The position numbers were made by a program, and so were the translations under genes. Below the pieces are notes generated by a model. The model did no database searches. It was given only the letters and a program-made list of their open reading frames with translations, and was not told the origin of the DNA. Below, piece after piece: positions 50,697 to 59,978 of a stretch of DNA of 64,000 nt. Location of the stretch: the NCBI RefSeq assembly GCF_016735585.2, contig NZ_JAERSE020000005.1, forward strand, positions 1 through 64,000, given 5' to 3'. Source of the stretch: Chryseobacterium tagetis (GTDB lineage Bacteria > Bacteroidota > Bacteroidia > Flavobacteriales > Weeksellaceae). Position 1 is the first letter of the stretch, and every line of letters starts with the position of its first letter.

Positions 50697-52598
50697 TTAT
50701 GCTTCTCCTAGAATTTCTTGAAGTTCCAGCCATCTCATTTCGTGGTTTTCCAATTTTTCGGAAATCGTTTCTAAATCGGCAGAAAGTTTGGAAATTTTTT
50801 CATAATCAGCTTCGTTGTTCAGCTGATCCAATATTTTTCCTCTCTGTTCTTCCAGTTCGGGCATTTCTTTTTCAATTGATTCCAGTTCTCTTTGTTCCTT
50901 AAAAGAAAGTTTTTTCTTTTTCGTTGAATTTTGAGATGGAGTGGGTGCTGAAATATTTTCTTTTACAGCTTCCTGTTTCTGAATCGTATTTTTTTCTAAA
51001 GATTCTTCACGACTCTTCGCTTCTCTGTATTCTGAGAAATTCCCGACAAAATCTTTTATTTTTCCGTCTCCTTCAAATGCCAGAATATGATCCACAATTC
51101 TGTCCATAAAATATCTGTCGTGGGAAACAATAATCAATGAACCTTGGAACATTTGCAGAAAATTTTCAAGAACGGTTAATGTAGGAAGATCAAGATCATT
51201 CGTAGGCTCATCGAAAATCAAGAAATTTGGATTCTGATACAGAATATACATCAGATGCAGTCTTCTTTTTTCTCCTCCTGAAAGTTTTGAAATGGGAGAA
51301 TATTGAGATTGATCGTCGAATAAGAACAATCTTAAAAACTGAGAAGCTGAAAGACTTTTGCCATTGGCTAAAGGATAAAATTCGGCAATTTCTTTAATGA
51401 AATCTATTACTCTCTCATCTTCTTTATACGTTAAGCCTTTTTGGGAAAAATATCCGAAAGAAATCGTTTCTCCGGTTTCTATTTCACCTTTATCAGCTTT
51501 TTCAAATCCCTGAATGATGTTCAGAAGCGTAGATTTTCCGGCCCCGTTTTTACCTACGATTCCTATTTTTTCTCCTCTCTGAAACTGATAGCTGAAATCT
51601 TTAAATAAAACTTTATCTCCAAAGCTTTTATCAATATGATGAAGTTCAAGGATTTTGCTCCCTAACCTTTTCATTTCAAAATCGAGTTCCAGCCCTTGTT
51701 TTCTCGTATCTGTTTTGGCTACTTTTTCGGTTTCGTAAAAAGAATCAATTCTCGATTTAGATTTTGTCGTTCTTGCTTTAGGCTGTCTTCGCATCCATTC
51801 TAGTTCTTTTCTGTAAAGATTGTTGGCTTTATCTATGGTTGCGTTCATATTATCTTCACGAATCATTTTATTTTCAAGGTAGGTTGCATACGAACCATTA
51901 TGAAAATAAAGATTTTTATCTTCCATTTCCCAGATAATATCACAAACGCTGTCTAAGAAATATCGGTCGTGAGTGACTAATAATAAAGTGATTTTGGCTT
52001 TATTTAAATAATTCTCAAGCCATTCCACCATTTCTACATCCAGGTGATTGGTCGGCTCATCCATGATCAGCAATGTATGGCGGTGTTCAGCTCTGGTTTC
52101 AGTTAATAACTTTGCCAGTGCTACACGTTTGATCTGTCCTCCTGAAAGTGTTCCCATTTTAGCCTCAAGATTGGTGATTTTAAGCTGAGACAGAATCTGT
52201 TTCATTTCATTCTCAAGATCCCATGCTTTGTGAACTTCCATTTCAGCTAATGCTTTTTCGATGAAATCATTGTCAGTAGAATGGAGGGATTTATGATAGT
52301 TTTTAAGCGCTGCAATCGGAGCAGAATCTAACGTCATCATGAACTCATCTACGGTAAGATTCGAATCAAAATCTATTTCCTGATCAAATAAAACGACCTG
52401 AATATCTTTATTGATGATTACATTTCCGCTGTCTGCAATCTCTTTTCCCATCAGAATTTTCAGAAGAGTAGATTTTCCGCTTCCGTTTTTGGCTACAATG
52501 GCAATTTTATCTCCTTCATTGATGTTAAAAGAAATATTTTCAAATAAAACTTTTATTCCGTAGGATTTGGTAAGGTTTTCAGCAGCAACGTAATTCAT
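50697..52598 (-). CDS. ABC-F family ATP-binding protein
   Basis: The 633-residue product has two ABC cassettes: N-terminal Walker A AKNGSGKS (36-43) with signature LSGGQIKRV, and C-terminal Walker A GKNGAGKSTLL with LSGGEKRRL. There are no membrane segments. The linker (AKTDTRKQGLELDFEMKRLG) and a C-terminal Lys/Glu coiled coil after about 545 are typical of Uup/EttA-like proteins. Members act on ribosomes or DNA rather than transport; the target is uncertain between Uup and other ABC-F types. Confidence 0.94.
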   Translation of the reverse strand: MNYVAAENLTKSYGIKVLFENISFNINEGDKIAIVAKNGSGKSTLLKILMGKEIADSGNVIINKDIQVVLFDQEIDFDSNLTVDEFMMTLDSAPIAALKNYHKSLHSTDNDFIEKALAEMEVHKAWDLENEMKQILSQLKITNLEAKMGTLSGGQIKRVALAKLLTETRAEHRHTLLIMDEPTNHLDVEMVEWLENYLNKAKITLLLVTHDRYFLDSVCDIIWEMEDKNLYFHNGSYATYLENKMIREDNMNATIDKANNLYRKELEWMRRQPKARTTKSKSRIDSFYETEKVAKTDTRKQGLELDFEMKRLGSKILELHHIDKSFGDKVLFKDFSYQFQRGEKIGIVGKNGAGKSTLLNIIQGFEKADKGEIETGETISFGYFSQKGLTYKEDERVIDFIKEIAEFYPLANGKSLSASQFLRLFLFDDQSQYSPISKLSGGEKRRLHLMYILYQNPNFLIFDEPTNDLDLPTLTVLENFLQMFQGSLIIVSHDRYFMDRIVDHILAFEGDGKIKDFVGNFSEYREAKSREESLEKNTIQKQEAVKENISAPTPSQNSTKKKKLSFKEQRELESIEKEMPELEEQRGKILDQLNNEADYEKISKLSADLETISEKLENHEMRWLELQEILGEA

Positions 52599-52813
52599 TT
52601 CTATAAAAATTTGTAGCGCGAAAATACAAAAATATAAAGCGTTACAAGAGAGAAAATAGATTTTGCTGCGGAAAGATTTTTAAATGTTTTTAATAATTGA
52701 TTTCACTTTTGTGTGATGATTTAGAATAAATTTAACAATTCTAAGATCAAATTTAATAAGCCGTTATGAGCTTTTGATAAAATTAATAAAGAATTTTGCT
52801 TCAAATTTTTACC

Positions 52814-54460
52814 ATGAAAAAACTTACAATTTTACTTCTTTCCTTTGTTGCGGTTTCCTTCCATGCACAGGTGATTTCGGCAACGGTATTTTCTAAAGAT
52901 GAAAACAAGCCGATTCCTTATGTAAAAGTAGGTGCTGAAAAAGAAAAAACCGGAGTGATTTCTGACGAGAACGGACGTTTTTCCATTGATCTTTCAAATT
53001 TTAATTCTACCAAACCTATTTTGATAGAAGTTCCCGGATATGAAAAATATTCTCAGTCTGTTCAGAACTTTAAGAATTTAGACGGACAAAAAATATTCCT
53101 GAAAGAAAAGGTGAAAAATATTGATGAGGTAAAGATTAAACCTAAAAAACTCGTAGATAAAAATTGGGGTGTAAATACCAAAACAAAGAGCGTCATGTAT
53201 TCTGTAAACCCGGATTTTAAAAACGAAAATTTTTTGGGCGAGACGGCTTTAGAATTTAACACGAGCAGGAAGTCCAAAATTAAAAATATCAATCTGAATA
53301 TCTCAAGTTATACTTCAGATCAGCCTGTTATTATGCGTTACAGTATTTATTCGGAGAAAAACGGTTTTCCGGATAAGAATATTTTAGATGAAGAGATTAC
53401 GGTTGAGCTGACGAAAGATATGATAAAAGACGGTACCTTTACTTTAGATGTCAATGATCGTAATATCTGGGTTCAAGGGAAGTTTTTTGTTGGAATACAG
53501 TTTTTGAAAAGATTTCAGGGTAGAATTACCATTAGTGCTGCGCTGTTCAGAACCGGATATATCAGGGAGTTTTATGGAGACTGGAAAAAGATGACTATTG
53601 CAGCACCGGCAATTAATATTGATGTGAAAGTGGATAAAAACGGTAAAAATACCAAAGACGAAGTAAGAGATAACAACGATAAAGTTTCAATGTTAGCTCC
53701 GGATCTCAGTCAGTATAATATGGAGTCTGAAAATTCTATATATGGAAAAAATGATGTGGCCGGAAATACTCTGAAATTAAATGATACCGAACTGTATTAT
53801 GAAACCTACGGCGAAGGAGAACCGCTTGTGTTACTTCATGGAAATGGAGGAAGCATTAAAGAATTTTACAAACAGATTCCCGAACTTTCAAAACAGTTTA
53901 AAGTCATTGCTGTCGATACAAGAGCTCAGGGAAAAAGTAAAGATTTTACGAAAGGGGAGCTGAACTACAAAATTTTTGCAGATGATCTGAAAAATTTAAT
54001 GGATCATTTAAATATTCCGAAAGCTTATATTTTAGGATGGAGCGATGGTGGAAATACAGGATTGGAATTTGCTTTAAAATATCCACAAAATCTTAATAAA
54101 TTAATCATTATTGGAGCCAATGCATTTCCGGAAGGTGTAGATGATGATCTGCTGAAGAACTTTAAAAGTAAAGTTCATATCATGCAGCTTGCTAATCAGC
54201 CGGAAAATGAAACTGAAAAAAGATTGCTGAACTTAATGCTGAAAGAGCCCAATATCAGTAAAAAATCGTTACATCAAATTCAAAATCCGACGCTGGTTCT
54301 TGCCGGAGAAAATGATGTGATTAAAAAAGAGCATACAGAAATGATTGCCCGGGAAATTCCAAATGCTAAACTTAAAATTTATCCTAAAGCAAGCCACTAT
54401 CTTCCTTTCGAAATTGCAGAAGATCTAAATAAAGATGTGATTGATTTCCTGAAGAATTAA
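52814..54460 (+). CDS. Carboxypeptidase-regulatory-like domain fused to alpha/beta hydrolase
   Basis: ATG at 52814 starts a signal peptide (MKKLTILLLSFVAVSFHAQ) of a 548-residue protein. Residues about 20-110 are a CarboxypepD_reg-like beta-sandwich (VISATVFSKDENKPIPYVKV...GVISDENGRFSI). About 130-280 is a strand-rich region of unknown type. From about 325 comes an alpha/beta hydrolase: LVLLHGNGGS, GWSDGG with Ser410, ENDVIK Asp, ASHYLPF with His528. The combination suggests a surface or periplasmic hydrolase. Its stop overlaps the stop of the convergent GH25 gene by 4 bp. Confidence 0.88.
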   Translation: MKKLTILLLSFVAVSFHAQVISATVFSKDENKPIPYVKVGAEKEKTGVISDENGRFSIDLSNFNSTKPILIEVPGYEKYSQSVQNFKNLDGQKIFLKEKVKNIDEVKIKPKKLVDKNWGVNTKTKSVMYSVNPDFKNENFLGETALEFNTSRKSKIKNINLNISSYTSDQPVIMRYSIYSEKNGFPDKNILDEEITVELTKDMIKDGTFTLDVNDRNIWVQGKFFVGIQFLKRFQGRITISAALFRTGYIREFYGDWKKMTIAAPAINIDVKVDKNGKNTKDEVRDNNDKVSMLAPDLSQYNMESENSIYGKNDVAGNTLKLNDTELYYETYGEGEPLVLLHGNGGSIKEFYKQIPELSKQFKVIAVDTRAQGKSKDFTKGELNYKIFADDLKNLMDHLNIPKAYILGWSDGGNTGLEFALKYPQNLNKLIIIGANAFPEGVDDDLLKNFKSKVHIMQLANQPENETEKRLLNLMLKEPNISKKSLHQIQNPTLVLAGENDVIKKEHTEMIAREIPNAKLKIYPKASHYLPFEIAEDLNKDVIDFLKN

Positions 54461-55320
54461 TCTAGAGTCAGTCTTTTTAAAGACCATGAATTTCCATTGT
54501 AGATATCCAGATCCACTTTGGTATTGATACCGTGTACAATTCCGTTTTCCGTAAACTGCCAGAAATCCCAGTTGTCATCGGGAGACGGAGCGGGAACATC
54601 ATTGTAATTGGCAAGCCAGAGTGGATACTCATCAAATTCACCTTTTAAAAAGTCTTTGTAATAGTGATAATAGGTGTAGATGATGGGTTTCTCACCATAT
54701 CTTTCTTTCACAATTTTGCACCAGACTTTTAAGTCTTCGATCAGTTTTTGGTTGGATTTTCTTCTGGGAATTTTTTCAATATCTAAAATAGGAGGTAAGT
54801 CACCTTCTTCCAGCTGTACATTGGCCAGGAAATTATTGGCCTGAATCACAGGATCTTCATCAGCTCTGTAAAAATGATAAGCTCCGCGTATCAGTTCATG
54901 TTTTTTTGCCTGTTGCCAAAACTCATCAAAATGTTTATCCGCATTGCGGTTTCCCATCGTTGCACGCATCACTACAAATTCTAAAGGAATGGTCTTGTTG
55001 CCGATACTTAAACTGTCCCAGCTGATGTCTTCCTTATTCTGATAATGAGAAACATCAAAACCATACGTTTTATCGAGATTATCCGAGAGTATTTTTTGGA
55101 TTCTTAAAGCTTCTGTTTCAGAGTTATGAAGTTTTTTATGCTTAAATTTATTAAAATACAAAGCATAGTAATAGTTTATAGAGTGTTTTAAATACAATCC
55201 GGTTCCGATAAGAGCAATGAAAAGCAGTGCCAATAGAATCTTGCGACGGAAAAAATAGTTCTTCCGCCGGCTTTTATGAATCTTTTTGGCAGTCTTTTTG
55301 GTGTACTTTTTAGGGCTCAT
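54457..55320 (-). CDS. GH25 family lysozyme, membrane-anchored
   Basis: I choose the ATG at 55320 (MSPKKYTKKTAKKIHKSRRK, 287 residues); the longer frame runs into the next gene's promoter. A basic cytosolic N-terminus precedes a membrane helix at about 25-43 (LLALLFIALIGTGLYLKH). The GH25 domain has YGFDVSHYQ (catalytic Asp near 90), VVMRATMG, YHFYRADEDP, PPILDIE, and the C-terminal WDFWQFTENG. It cleaves peptidoglycan between MurNAc and GlcNAc. Convergent stop overlap of 4 bp with the hydrolase gene. Confidence 0.9.
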   Translation of the reverse strand: MSPKKYTKKTAKKIHKSRRKNYFFRRKILLALLFIALIGTGLYLKHSINYYYALYFNKFKHKKLHNSETEALRIQKILSDNLDKTYGFDVSHYQNKEDISWDSLSIGNKTIPLEFVVMRATMGNRNADKHFDEFWQQAKKHELIRGAYHFYRADEDPVIQANNFLANVQLEEGDLPPILDIEKIPRRKSNQKLIEDLKVWCKIVKERYGEKPIIYTYYHYYKDFLKGEFDEYPLWLANYNDVPAPSPDDNWDFWQFTENGIVHGINTKVDLDIYNGNSWSLKRLTLD

Positions 55321-55371
55321 AAAGTTTTGCAAAACTAACTTTTTAAGCGAAAAAATACTAAATAAAATAAG

Positions 55372-55379
55372 TAAATTTG
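55372..55379 (+). promoter_or_regulatory. -7 element immediately before the NDH-2 start (short-leader promoter)
   Basis: TAAATTTG lies only 6 bp before the ATG at 55386, so the transcript is probably leaderless or nearly so. No TTTG is present at 19-bp spacing upstream. Confidence 0.5.
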
Positions 55380-55385
55380 TGTAAT

Positions 55386-56648
55386 ATGGAAACACGCGAA
55401 AAGATCATCATTATAGGAGGCGGCTTTGCGGGACTACAGCTTGCAAAAACTTTGAACAATAAAAATAAAAAAGTTATTGTTCTCGACAGAGTAAACCATC
55501 ATATGTTTCAGCCGCTTTTTTATCAGGTGGCGTGTGGTAGGATAGAACCTTCCAATATTTCCTTCCCGTTCAGAAAAATCTTTCAGCAATCCAGAAATAC
55601 ACAGTTTCGTCTGACCGAGGTTAAAGAGATCGATCCGGTTCATAATAAAGTGATAACAGACGAAGCGGAATTTACCTATGATAAATTAATCATCGCAACA
55701 GGCTGTAAAACCAATTTCTTTGGCAATAAAGATATGGAGTCCAAAGCTTTCGGGATGAAAAATACACAGGAAGCCATCAGTATCAGAAACCATGTTTTAA
55801 TGACGTTTGAAAAGCTTATCTTAGAAAAAAGTAGAAGTGATGACGGAAACTGGAATATCGTGATCGTAGGAAGCGGACCGACCGGGGTGGAGCTTGCAGG
55901 AGCTTTTGCAGAAATGAAAAAAGAGATTCTCCCAAGAGATTATCCGTATATGAACTTTGATCATCTTAAAATCATACTGATAAGTTCTACAGAAAAACCG
56001 CTTGCTGTGATGAGTAACGAATCTCAGGATAAATCTGAAGAATATTTAAAAGATTTAGGTGTAACTTTCCTTAGTGAAGAATATGTAACAGAGTACGACG
56101 GTGATAAGGTGTATATGAAAAGCGGAAAAGAAATTCCTTCAAATAACGTGATCTGGGCAGCAGGAGTTACCGGAAATGTGATTGATGGCTTTCCAGCTGA
56201 AAACCTTATGAGAAACCGATACATTGTAGATCGTTACAATAAAATAAAAGGCTATAATAATATTTACGCAATAGGAGATATTGCCTATATGGAAACCCCG
56301 AAATATCCTCAAGGTCATCCGCAGGTGGCCAATGTAGCCATAAATCAGGCTAAAAATCTTGGGAAAAATTTTCTGAAGAAAAATGTAAGCGAATGGAATG
56401 AGTATGAATATGATGACAAAGGCTCATTAGCAACAATAGGTAAACATAGAGCCGTTGTTGATTTACCATTTATAAAATTTCAGGGATTCATTGCGTGGTA
56501 TTTTTGGATGTTCCTTCACTTAATGTTAATTTTGAGCGTTCGAAATAAGCTTGCCGTCTTTTTTAATTGGATGTGGAGTTATTTCAACAAAGATTCAGCA
56601 TTAAGATTAATTATTTTACCTAATAAGAAAAACGGAACATTACAATGA
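55386..56648 (+). CDS. ndh: NAD(P)/FAD-dependent oxidoreductase, probable type II NADH dehydrogenase
   Basis: The start is ATG 55386 ([23 protein letters not shown], 420 residues) with a dinucleotide-binding GxGxxG at 10-15. The second fold is [19 protein letters not shown], and APAIGD-type FAD motif is [13 protein letters not shown]-terminal amphipathic helix ([16 protein letters not shown]) fits membrane attachment, as in NDH-2, which passes electrons from NADH to menaquinone without pumping protons. Its stop overlaps trmD by 4 bp (ATGA). Confidence 0.9.
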   Translation: METREKIIIIGGGFAGLQLAKTLNNKNKKVIVLDRVNHHMFQPLFYQVACGRIEPSNISFPFRKIFQQSRNTQFRLTEVKEIDPVHNKVITDEAEFTYDKLIIATGCKTNFFGNKDMESKAFGMKNTQEAISIRNHVLMTFEKLILEKSRSDDGNWNIVIVGSGPTGVELAGAFAEMKKEILPRDYPYMNFDHLKIILISSTEKPLAVMSNESQDKSEEYLKDLGVTFLSEEYVTEYDGDKVYMKSGKEIPSNNVIWAAGVTGNVIDGFPAENLMRNRYIVDRYNKIKGYNNIYAIGDIAYMETPKYPQGHPQVANVAINQAKNLGKNFLKKNVSEWNEYEYDDKGSLATIGKHRAVVDLPFIKFQGFIAWYFWMFLHLMLILSVRNKLAVFFNWMWSYFNKDSALRLIILPNKKNGTLQ

Positions 56649-57316
56649 GAATTGATATCATAAGCGTACTTCCAGAATTGATGGAAAGTCCATTTCAAAC
56701 TTCTATTTTGAAAAGAGCAATGGATAAAGGACTGGCAGAAGTGCATTTTCATCATCTTAGAGATTGGGCAATCAATAAACACAGGCAAATAGATGATGAG
56801 CCTTATGGAGGAGGTGCAGGAATGGTAATGATGGTAGAACCATTGGATAAATGTATTTCTGAGCTTAAATCACAAAGAGAATATGATGAGGTAATTTACT
56901 TAACACCGGATGGCGTTACTTTAAATCAGAAAATTGCCAATACTTTGTCTATAAAAAATAACTTGATCTTCCTTTGTGGCCATTATAAAGGTATTGATCA
57001 GAGGGTAAGAGATCTGCATGTCACTAAAGAAATATCAATAGGGGACTATGTTTTAACGGGAGGAGAGCTTGCGGCATGTGTGCTTGCTGATTCTGTCATC
57101 CGTCTTTTGCCGGGAGTTTTGAATGATGAACAAAGTGCTTTGACGGATAGTTTTCAGGATGATCTTCTTTCACCGCCTATCTATACAAGACCAGAAGTAT
57201 ATAAAGGATTAGAAGTCCCAAAAATATTGCTGAGTGGCAATTTTGGTAAAATTGAGGAATGGCGACATGATGAAGCCGTAAGAATAACGAAAGAAAAAAG
57301 GCCGGATTTATTATAA
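56645..57316 (+). CDS. trmD: tRNA (guanine-N1)-methyltransferase TrmD
   Basis: The 223-residue product has the SPOUT-fold motifs [53 protein letters not shown] and [29 protein letters not shown]. It methylates G37 of tRNA, which keeps the reading frame. In many bacteria it lies with rimM/rplS, but here it is coupled to the ndh gene upstream. Confidence 0.97.
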   Translation: MRIDIISVLPELMESPFQTSILKRAMDKGLAEVHFHHLRDWAINKHRQIDDEPYGGGAGMVMMVEPLDKCISELKSQREYDEVIYLTPDGVTLNQKIANTLSIKNNLIFLCGHYKGIDQRVRDLHVTKEISIGDYVLTGGELAACVLADSVIRLLPGVLNDEQSALTDSFQDDLLSPPIYTRPEVYKGLEVPKILLSGNFGKIEEWRHDEAVRITKEKRPDLL

Positions 57317-57328
57317 ATCCGGTTTTTT
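57302..57328 (+). terminator. Terminator overlapping the trmD stop codon
   Basis: CCGGATTTA / TAAATCCGG form a 9-bp stem with loop TTA; the stem contains the TAA stop (57314-57316). A T-run follows. Confidence 0.85.
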
Positions 57329-57723
57329 ATTGGAATAAATTCTAAAAAACTCTAAGAAAAAAGAGTTAAAATTTTAATATTATCGAAAAAATATAAAATA
57401 ATCCCGTTTTACAGACGGGATTTAGATTAAAAAACCACAAAATTAGGTATTGTTAGGTAGAATTTGTGATTTTTTTACGAAATTTATGCGCGGTCAAAAT
57501 AGAGTAGAATTTCTCTTGGTCTGAAGAAAAAATAATTTAAAATTTAAATATTTTACAGTAAAATTTAAATCTATATTGATGATTGAATTGTTAATTTTCA
57601 TATTATGTGGATTTGGTTTTTGAGTTTCTCGTAAAATAATTGTGAAATAAGTAATAATATTTGTAAAAAAGTGATAAATTTACATTCGGAACTTAAGGTG
57701 GAGAAACCGCGCTTTGAAAATAA
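57329..57723. other. Intergenic stretch with one extra hairpin
   Basis: AATCCCGT (57400-57407) and ACGGGATT (57415-57422) form an 8-bp stem, loop TTTACAG. The rest is AT-rich without an ORF longer than about 12 codons that I can support. TAAATTTAC before the next gene could be its -7 element (57678 region). I see no RNA gene. Confidence 0.4.
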
Positions 57724-58677
57724 ATGTTGATGGAATTATTAGCTTTTTATAATGTAGAAAATTTATTTTTACCTGATCCGAAGCCCACACATAAGCTTGA
57801 TCCTACTCATTCTGGATTGAGAAACTGGGACGACCGAAAATATAAGAATAAGCTACACAAAATTTCTCATGTTTTTCAACTTATAGAAGATAAGAAAGGT
57901 ACCCTGCCATTCCTCATTGGTTTGTCTGAAATTTCGGGAAGAAAAGTTTTAGAAGAACTTGTACAGATGCAGCCCTTTTATTCAGAATACGGAATTGTTC
58001 ACTACAATTCTATGGATGAAAGGAAAGTAGATGTAGCCTTGCTGTATGACAAATCAAAAGTGGAAATTTTAGATTCCGAAGCCATTACTTTTTTTTTTGA
58101 AAGAGGAAATCCTGATAAAGAGGATTATGATACTACAAGAGATGTCCTTTTTTCGAAAATAAAATGTAATGATGAAATTATAAACGTCTTTGTTGCTCAT
58201 TTACCCTCCAAAAGAGAAAAAGACGTCAATAAGCCTAAAAGAGATTTTATTCTCAAAGAAATTAAAGAAAAAATTCTTGGAATTGTTACCAATAGTAGCG
58301 AATCTGTGATTTTGTTTGGTGATTTTAATGAGAATCCTGATGAAGAGAATTTAGTAGAAATGCTATCTGATTCGCATTCAGGAAAAATTTTAGAAAATCC
58401 CTTTAGGCAGTTATTTACAAATAAAAAATACTCCACGTACCATTATAAATCTGGGCTTTTATTTGATCAGATCATATTGTCTGCATCATTTTTTAATGAA
58501 AGCGCGGGATTTTGTTTTGAAGAAGCTTCTGTTTTTAATGCGGAAGAAATCAGCAGCCGCGATAAGATGTTTAGTGGGAGGCCTTTCAGAACGTATGCAG
58601 GAACCCGTTATTTGGGTGGTTACAGCGATCATTTTCCTGTAATTGTAGAATTAAGAAAACATAATAATAAAAAATAA
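57724..58677 (+). CDS. Endonuclease/exonuclease/phosphatase (EEP) family protein
   Basis: The 317-residue product has LAFYNVENLF with the conserved N-x-x-N/E (about 5-14), LIGLSEI, RKVDVALLYDKS, VFVAHLPSKREKD, LFGDFNENPDEENL with Asp/Asn, and C-terminal YSDHFPVIVEL with catalytic His. This is the DNase I/AP-endonuclease/phosphatase fold. The nucleic-acid or phosphoester substrate is not known. The start may be Met1 or Met3. Confidence 0.88.
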   Translation: MLMELLAFYNVENLFLPDPKPTHKLDPTHSGLRNWDDRKYKNKLHKISHVFQLIEDKKGTLPFLIGLSEISGRKVLEELVQMQPFYSEYGIVHYNSMDERKVDVALLYDKSKVEILDSEAITFFFERGNPDKEDYDTTRDVLFSKIKCNDEIINVFVAHLPSKREKDVNKPKRDFILKEIKEKILGIVTNSSESVILFGDFNENPDEENLVEMLSDSHSGKILENPFRQLFTNKKYSTYHYKSGLLFDQIILSASFFNESAGFCFEEASVFNAEEISSRDKMFSGRPFRTYAGTRYLGGYSDHFPVIVELRKHNNKK

Positions 58678-58704
58678 AGTAAAAAAGTAAAAAGTTTAAC
58701 AAAA

Positions 58705-59175
58705 ATGAAAGACGCGGAAAACACAACCTACCATTTAGACTCCATTGACAAGCAGATTATCCATATGTTGATGGATAATGCGAAGACTTCTTTAGCACAT
58801 ATTTCAAAAAATGTGGGGATTTCTACAACGGCAGTGCATCAAAGGATCAAAAAATTGGAGCAGGCAGAAGTTATTGAAAATTCAATATCTTTTTTGAATC
58901 CTAAAAAGATAGGGTATAAAGTAATTTCTTACATTGGTGTTTTCTTAGATCAGCCAAGTCATTATCCGGATATGGTAAAAGCTTTGAGAGATATTAATGA
59001 AGTCGTAGAAGCGCATTATACAACCGGAAACTATACTATCTTCTTAAAAGTATTGTGTAAAGATAATGATCATCTGATGCAGATCCTTAGCAAAATTCAG
59101 AAGCTAAAAGGAGTAACCAGAACAGAAACTTTCATATCTTTGGAACAAGGTATTTACAGACAACTGAAAGTATAA
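58705..59175 (+). CDS. Lrp/AsnC family transcriptional regulator
   Basis: The 156-residue product has the N-terminal HTH (LDSIDKQIIHMLMDNAKTSLAHISKNVGISTTAVHQRIKKLEQ) and the C-terminal RAM ligand/oligomer domain (GVFLDQPSHYPDMVKALRDINEVVEAHYTTGNYTIFLKVLCKDNDHLM). It lies 27 bp after the EEP gene and 6 bp before deoC, so it may regulate deoC; this is inference. The effector amino acid is unknown. Confidence 0.95.
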   Translation: MKDAENTTYHLDSIDKQIIHMLMDNAKTSLAHISKNVGISTTAVHQRIKKLEQAEVIENSISFLNPKKIGYKVISYIGVFLDQPSHYPDMVKALRDINEVVEAHYTTGNYTIFLKVLCKDNDHLMQILSKIQKLKGVTRTETFISLEQGIYRQLKV

Positions 59176-59181
59176 CAGATT

Positions 59182-59925
59182 ATGAACATTGCACAATATT
59201 TGGATTCCACTTATTTGAAAACTCCGACACAGTCAGGGCTTTCAGATGAAGAGACTTTACAGAAAGATATAGAACTGACACAGGAAGCGATTGACAACGG
59301 AATTTTCGCTGTCATGATTCGTCCGGATTATGTGTCTGAGATCAAAAAATATATTCAGGAAAGACAATCCAATGTTGTGGTAGGAACTGTCATTGGTTTT
59401 CACGAAGGAACCTATTCCGTTGATGAAAAACTGGCAGAAGCTACAAAAGCAATTGCAGACGGAGCCGATGAACTGGACTTTGTTATTAATTACAATGCGT
59501 ATGTAAAAGGAGACTTGAATCTAGTAAAGGATGAATTTGTACAATGTACAAAACTGTCTCTTGAGCATCATAAAATTGCAAAATGGATTATCGAGATTGC
59601 AGCTTTAACAGATGCTCAGATTGCAGATCTTACCAAGAATATTTCTAACTGGGCAGAAGAAAATTTCCCTGAAAATGAGCTATCAAAAATTTTCGTAAAA
59701 TCTTCAACAGGTTTTTATGAAACTGAAAATGGAAAACCTAACGGAGCAACATTTGAAGGAATAAAAATTATGCTGGACAATGCAGGGAGACTTCCTGTAA
59801 AAGCAGCAGGAGGAGTAAGAACTCCGGAAGATGCCGAAAAAATGATTAATCTTGGTGTAAAGAGAATAGGAACTTCTTCAGCATTGGCTTTAATTAAAAA
59901 TCAGTCTGCTTCAGAAGGATATTAA
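59182..59925 (+). CDS. deoC: Deoxyribose-phosphate aldolase
   Basis: The 247-residue product has LDSTYLKTPTQS, VVGTVIGFHEG, GADELDFVINYNAY, KWIIEIAAL and KIFVKSSTGFYE with the Schiff-base Lys, then KAAGGVRTPEDAEKMINLGVKRIGTSSA. It cleaves deoxyribose-5-phosphate into GAP and acetaldehyde in deoxynucleoside breakdown. It is cotranscribed with the Lrp gene. Confidence 0.96.
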   Translation: MNIAQYLDSTYLKTPTQSGLSDEETLQKDIELTQEAIDNGIFAVMIRPDYVSEIKKYIQERQSNVVVGTVIGFHEGTYSVDEKLAEATKAIADGADELDFVINYNAYVKGDLNLVKDEFVQCTKLSLEHHKIAKWIIEIAALTDAQIADLTKNISNWAEENFPENELSKIFVKSSTGFYETENGKPNGATFEGIKIMLDNAGRLPVKAAGGVRTPEDAEKMINLGVKRIGTSSALALIKNQSASEGY

Positions 59926-59948
59926 TAAAATTAAGTGATATCAAAAAG

Positions 59949-59975
59949 AAAACCCATCAATTTTGATGGGTTTTT
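59949..59975. terminator. Bidirectional terminator between deoC and dus
   Basis: AAAACCCATCA / TGATGGGTTTT form an 11-bp stem with a 4-nt loop; T-run on the plus strand and a TTTTC run on the minus. Confidence 0.88.
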
Positions 59976-59978
59976 ATT

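Noticed and set aside
55321..55395. Longer N-terminus of the GH25 protein
   Set aside because: It would overlap the ndh promoter and start codon; MSPKKYTKK at 55320 gives a normal basic membrane-anchor start.
57488..57526. 12-codon ORF (MRGQNRVEFLLV) in the trmD-EEP gap
   Set aside because: Too short and isolated to support as a gene; could be chance or a remnant.
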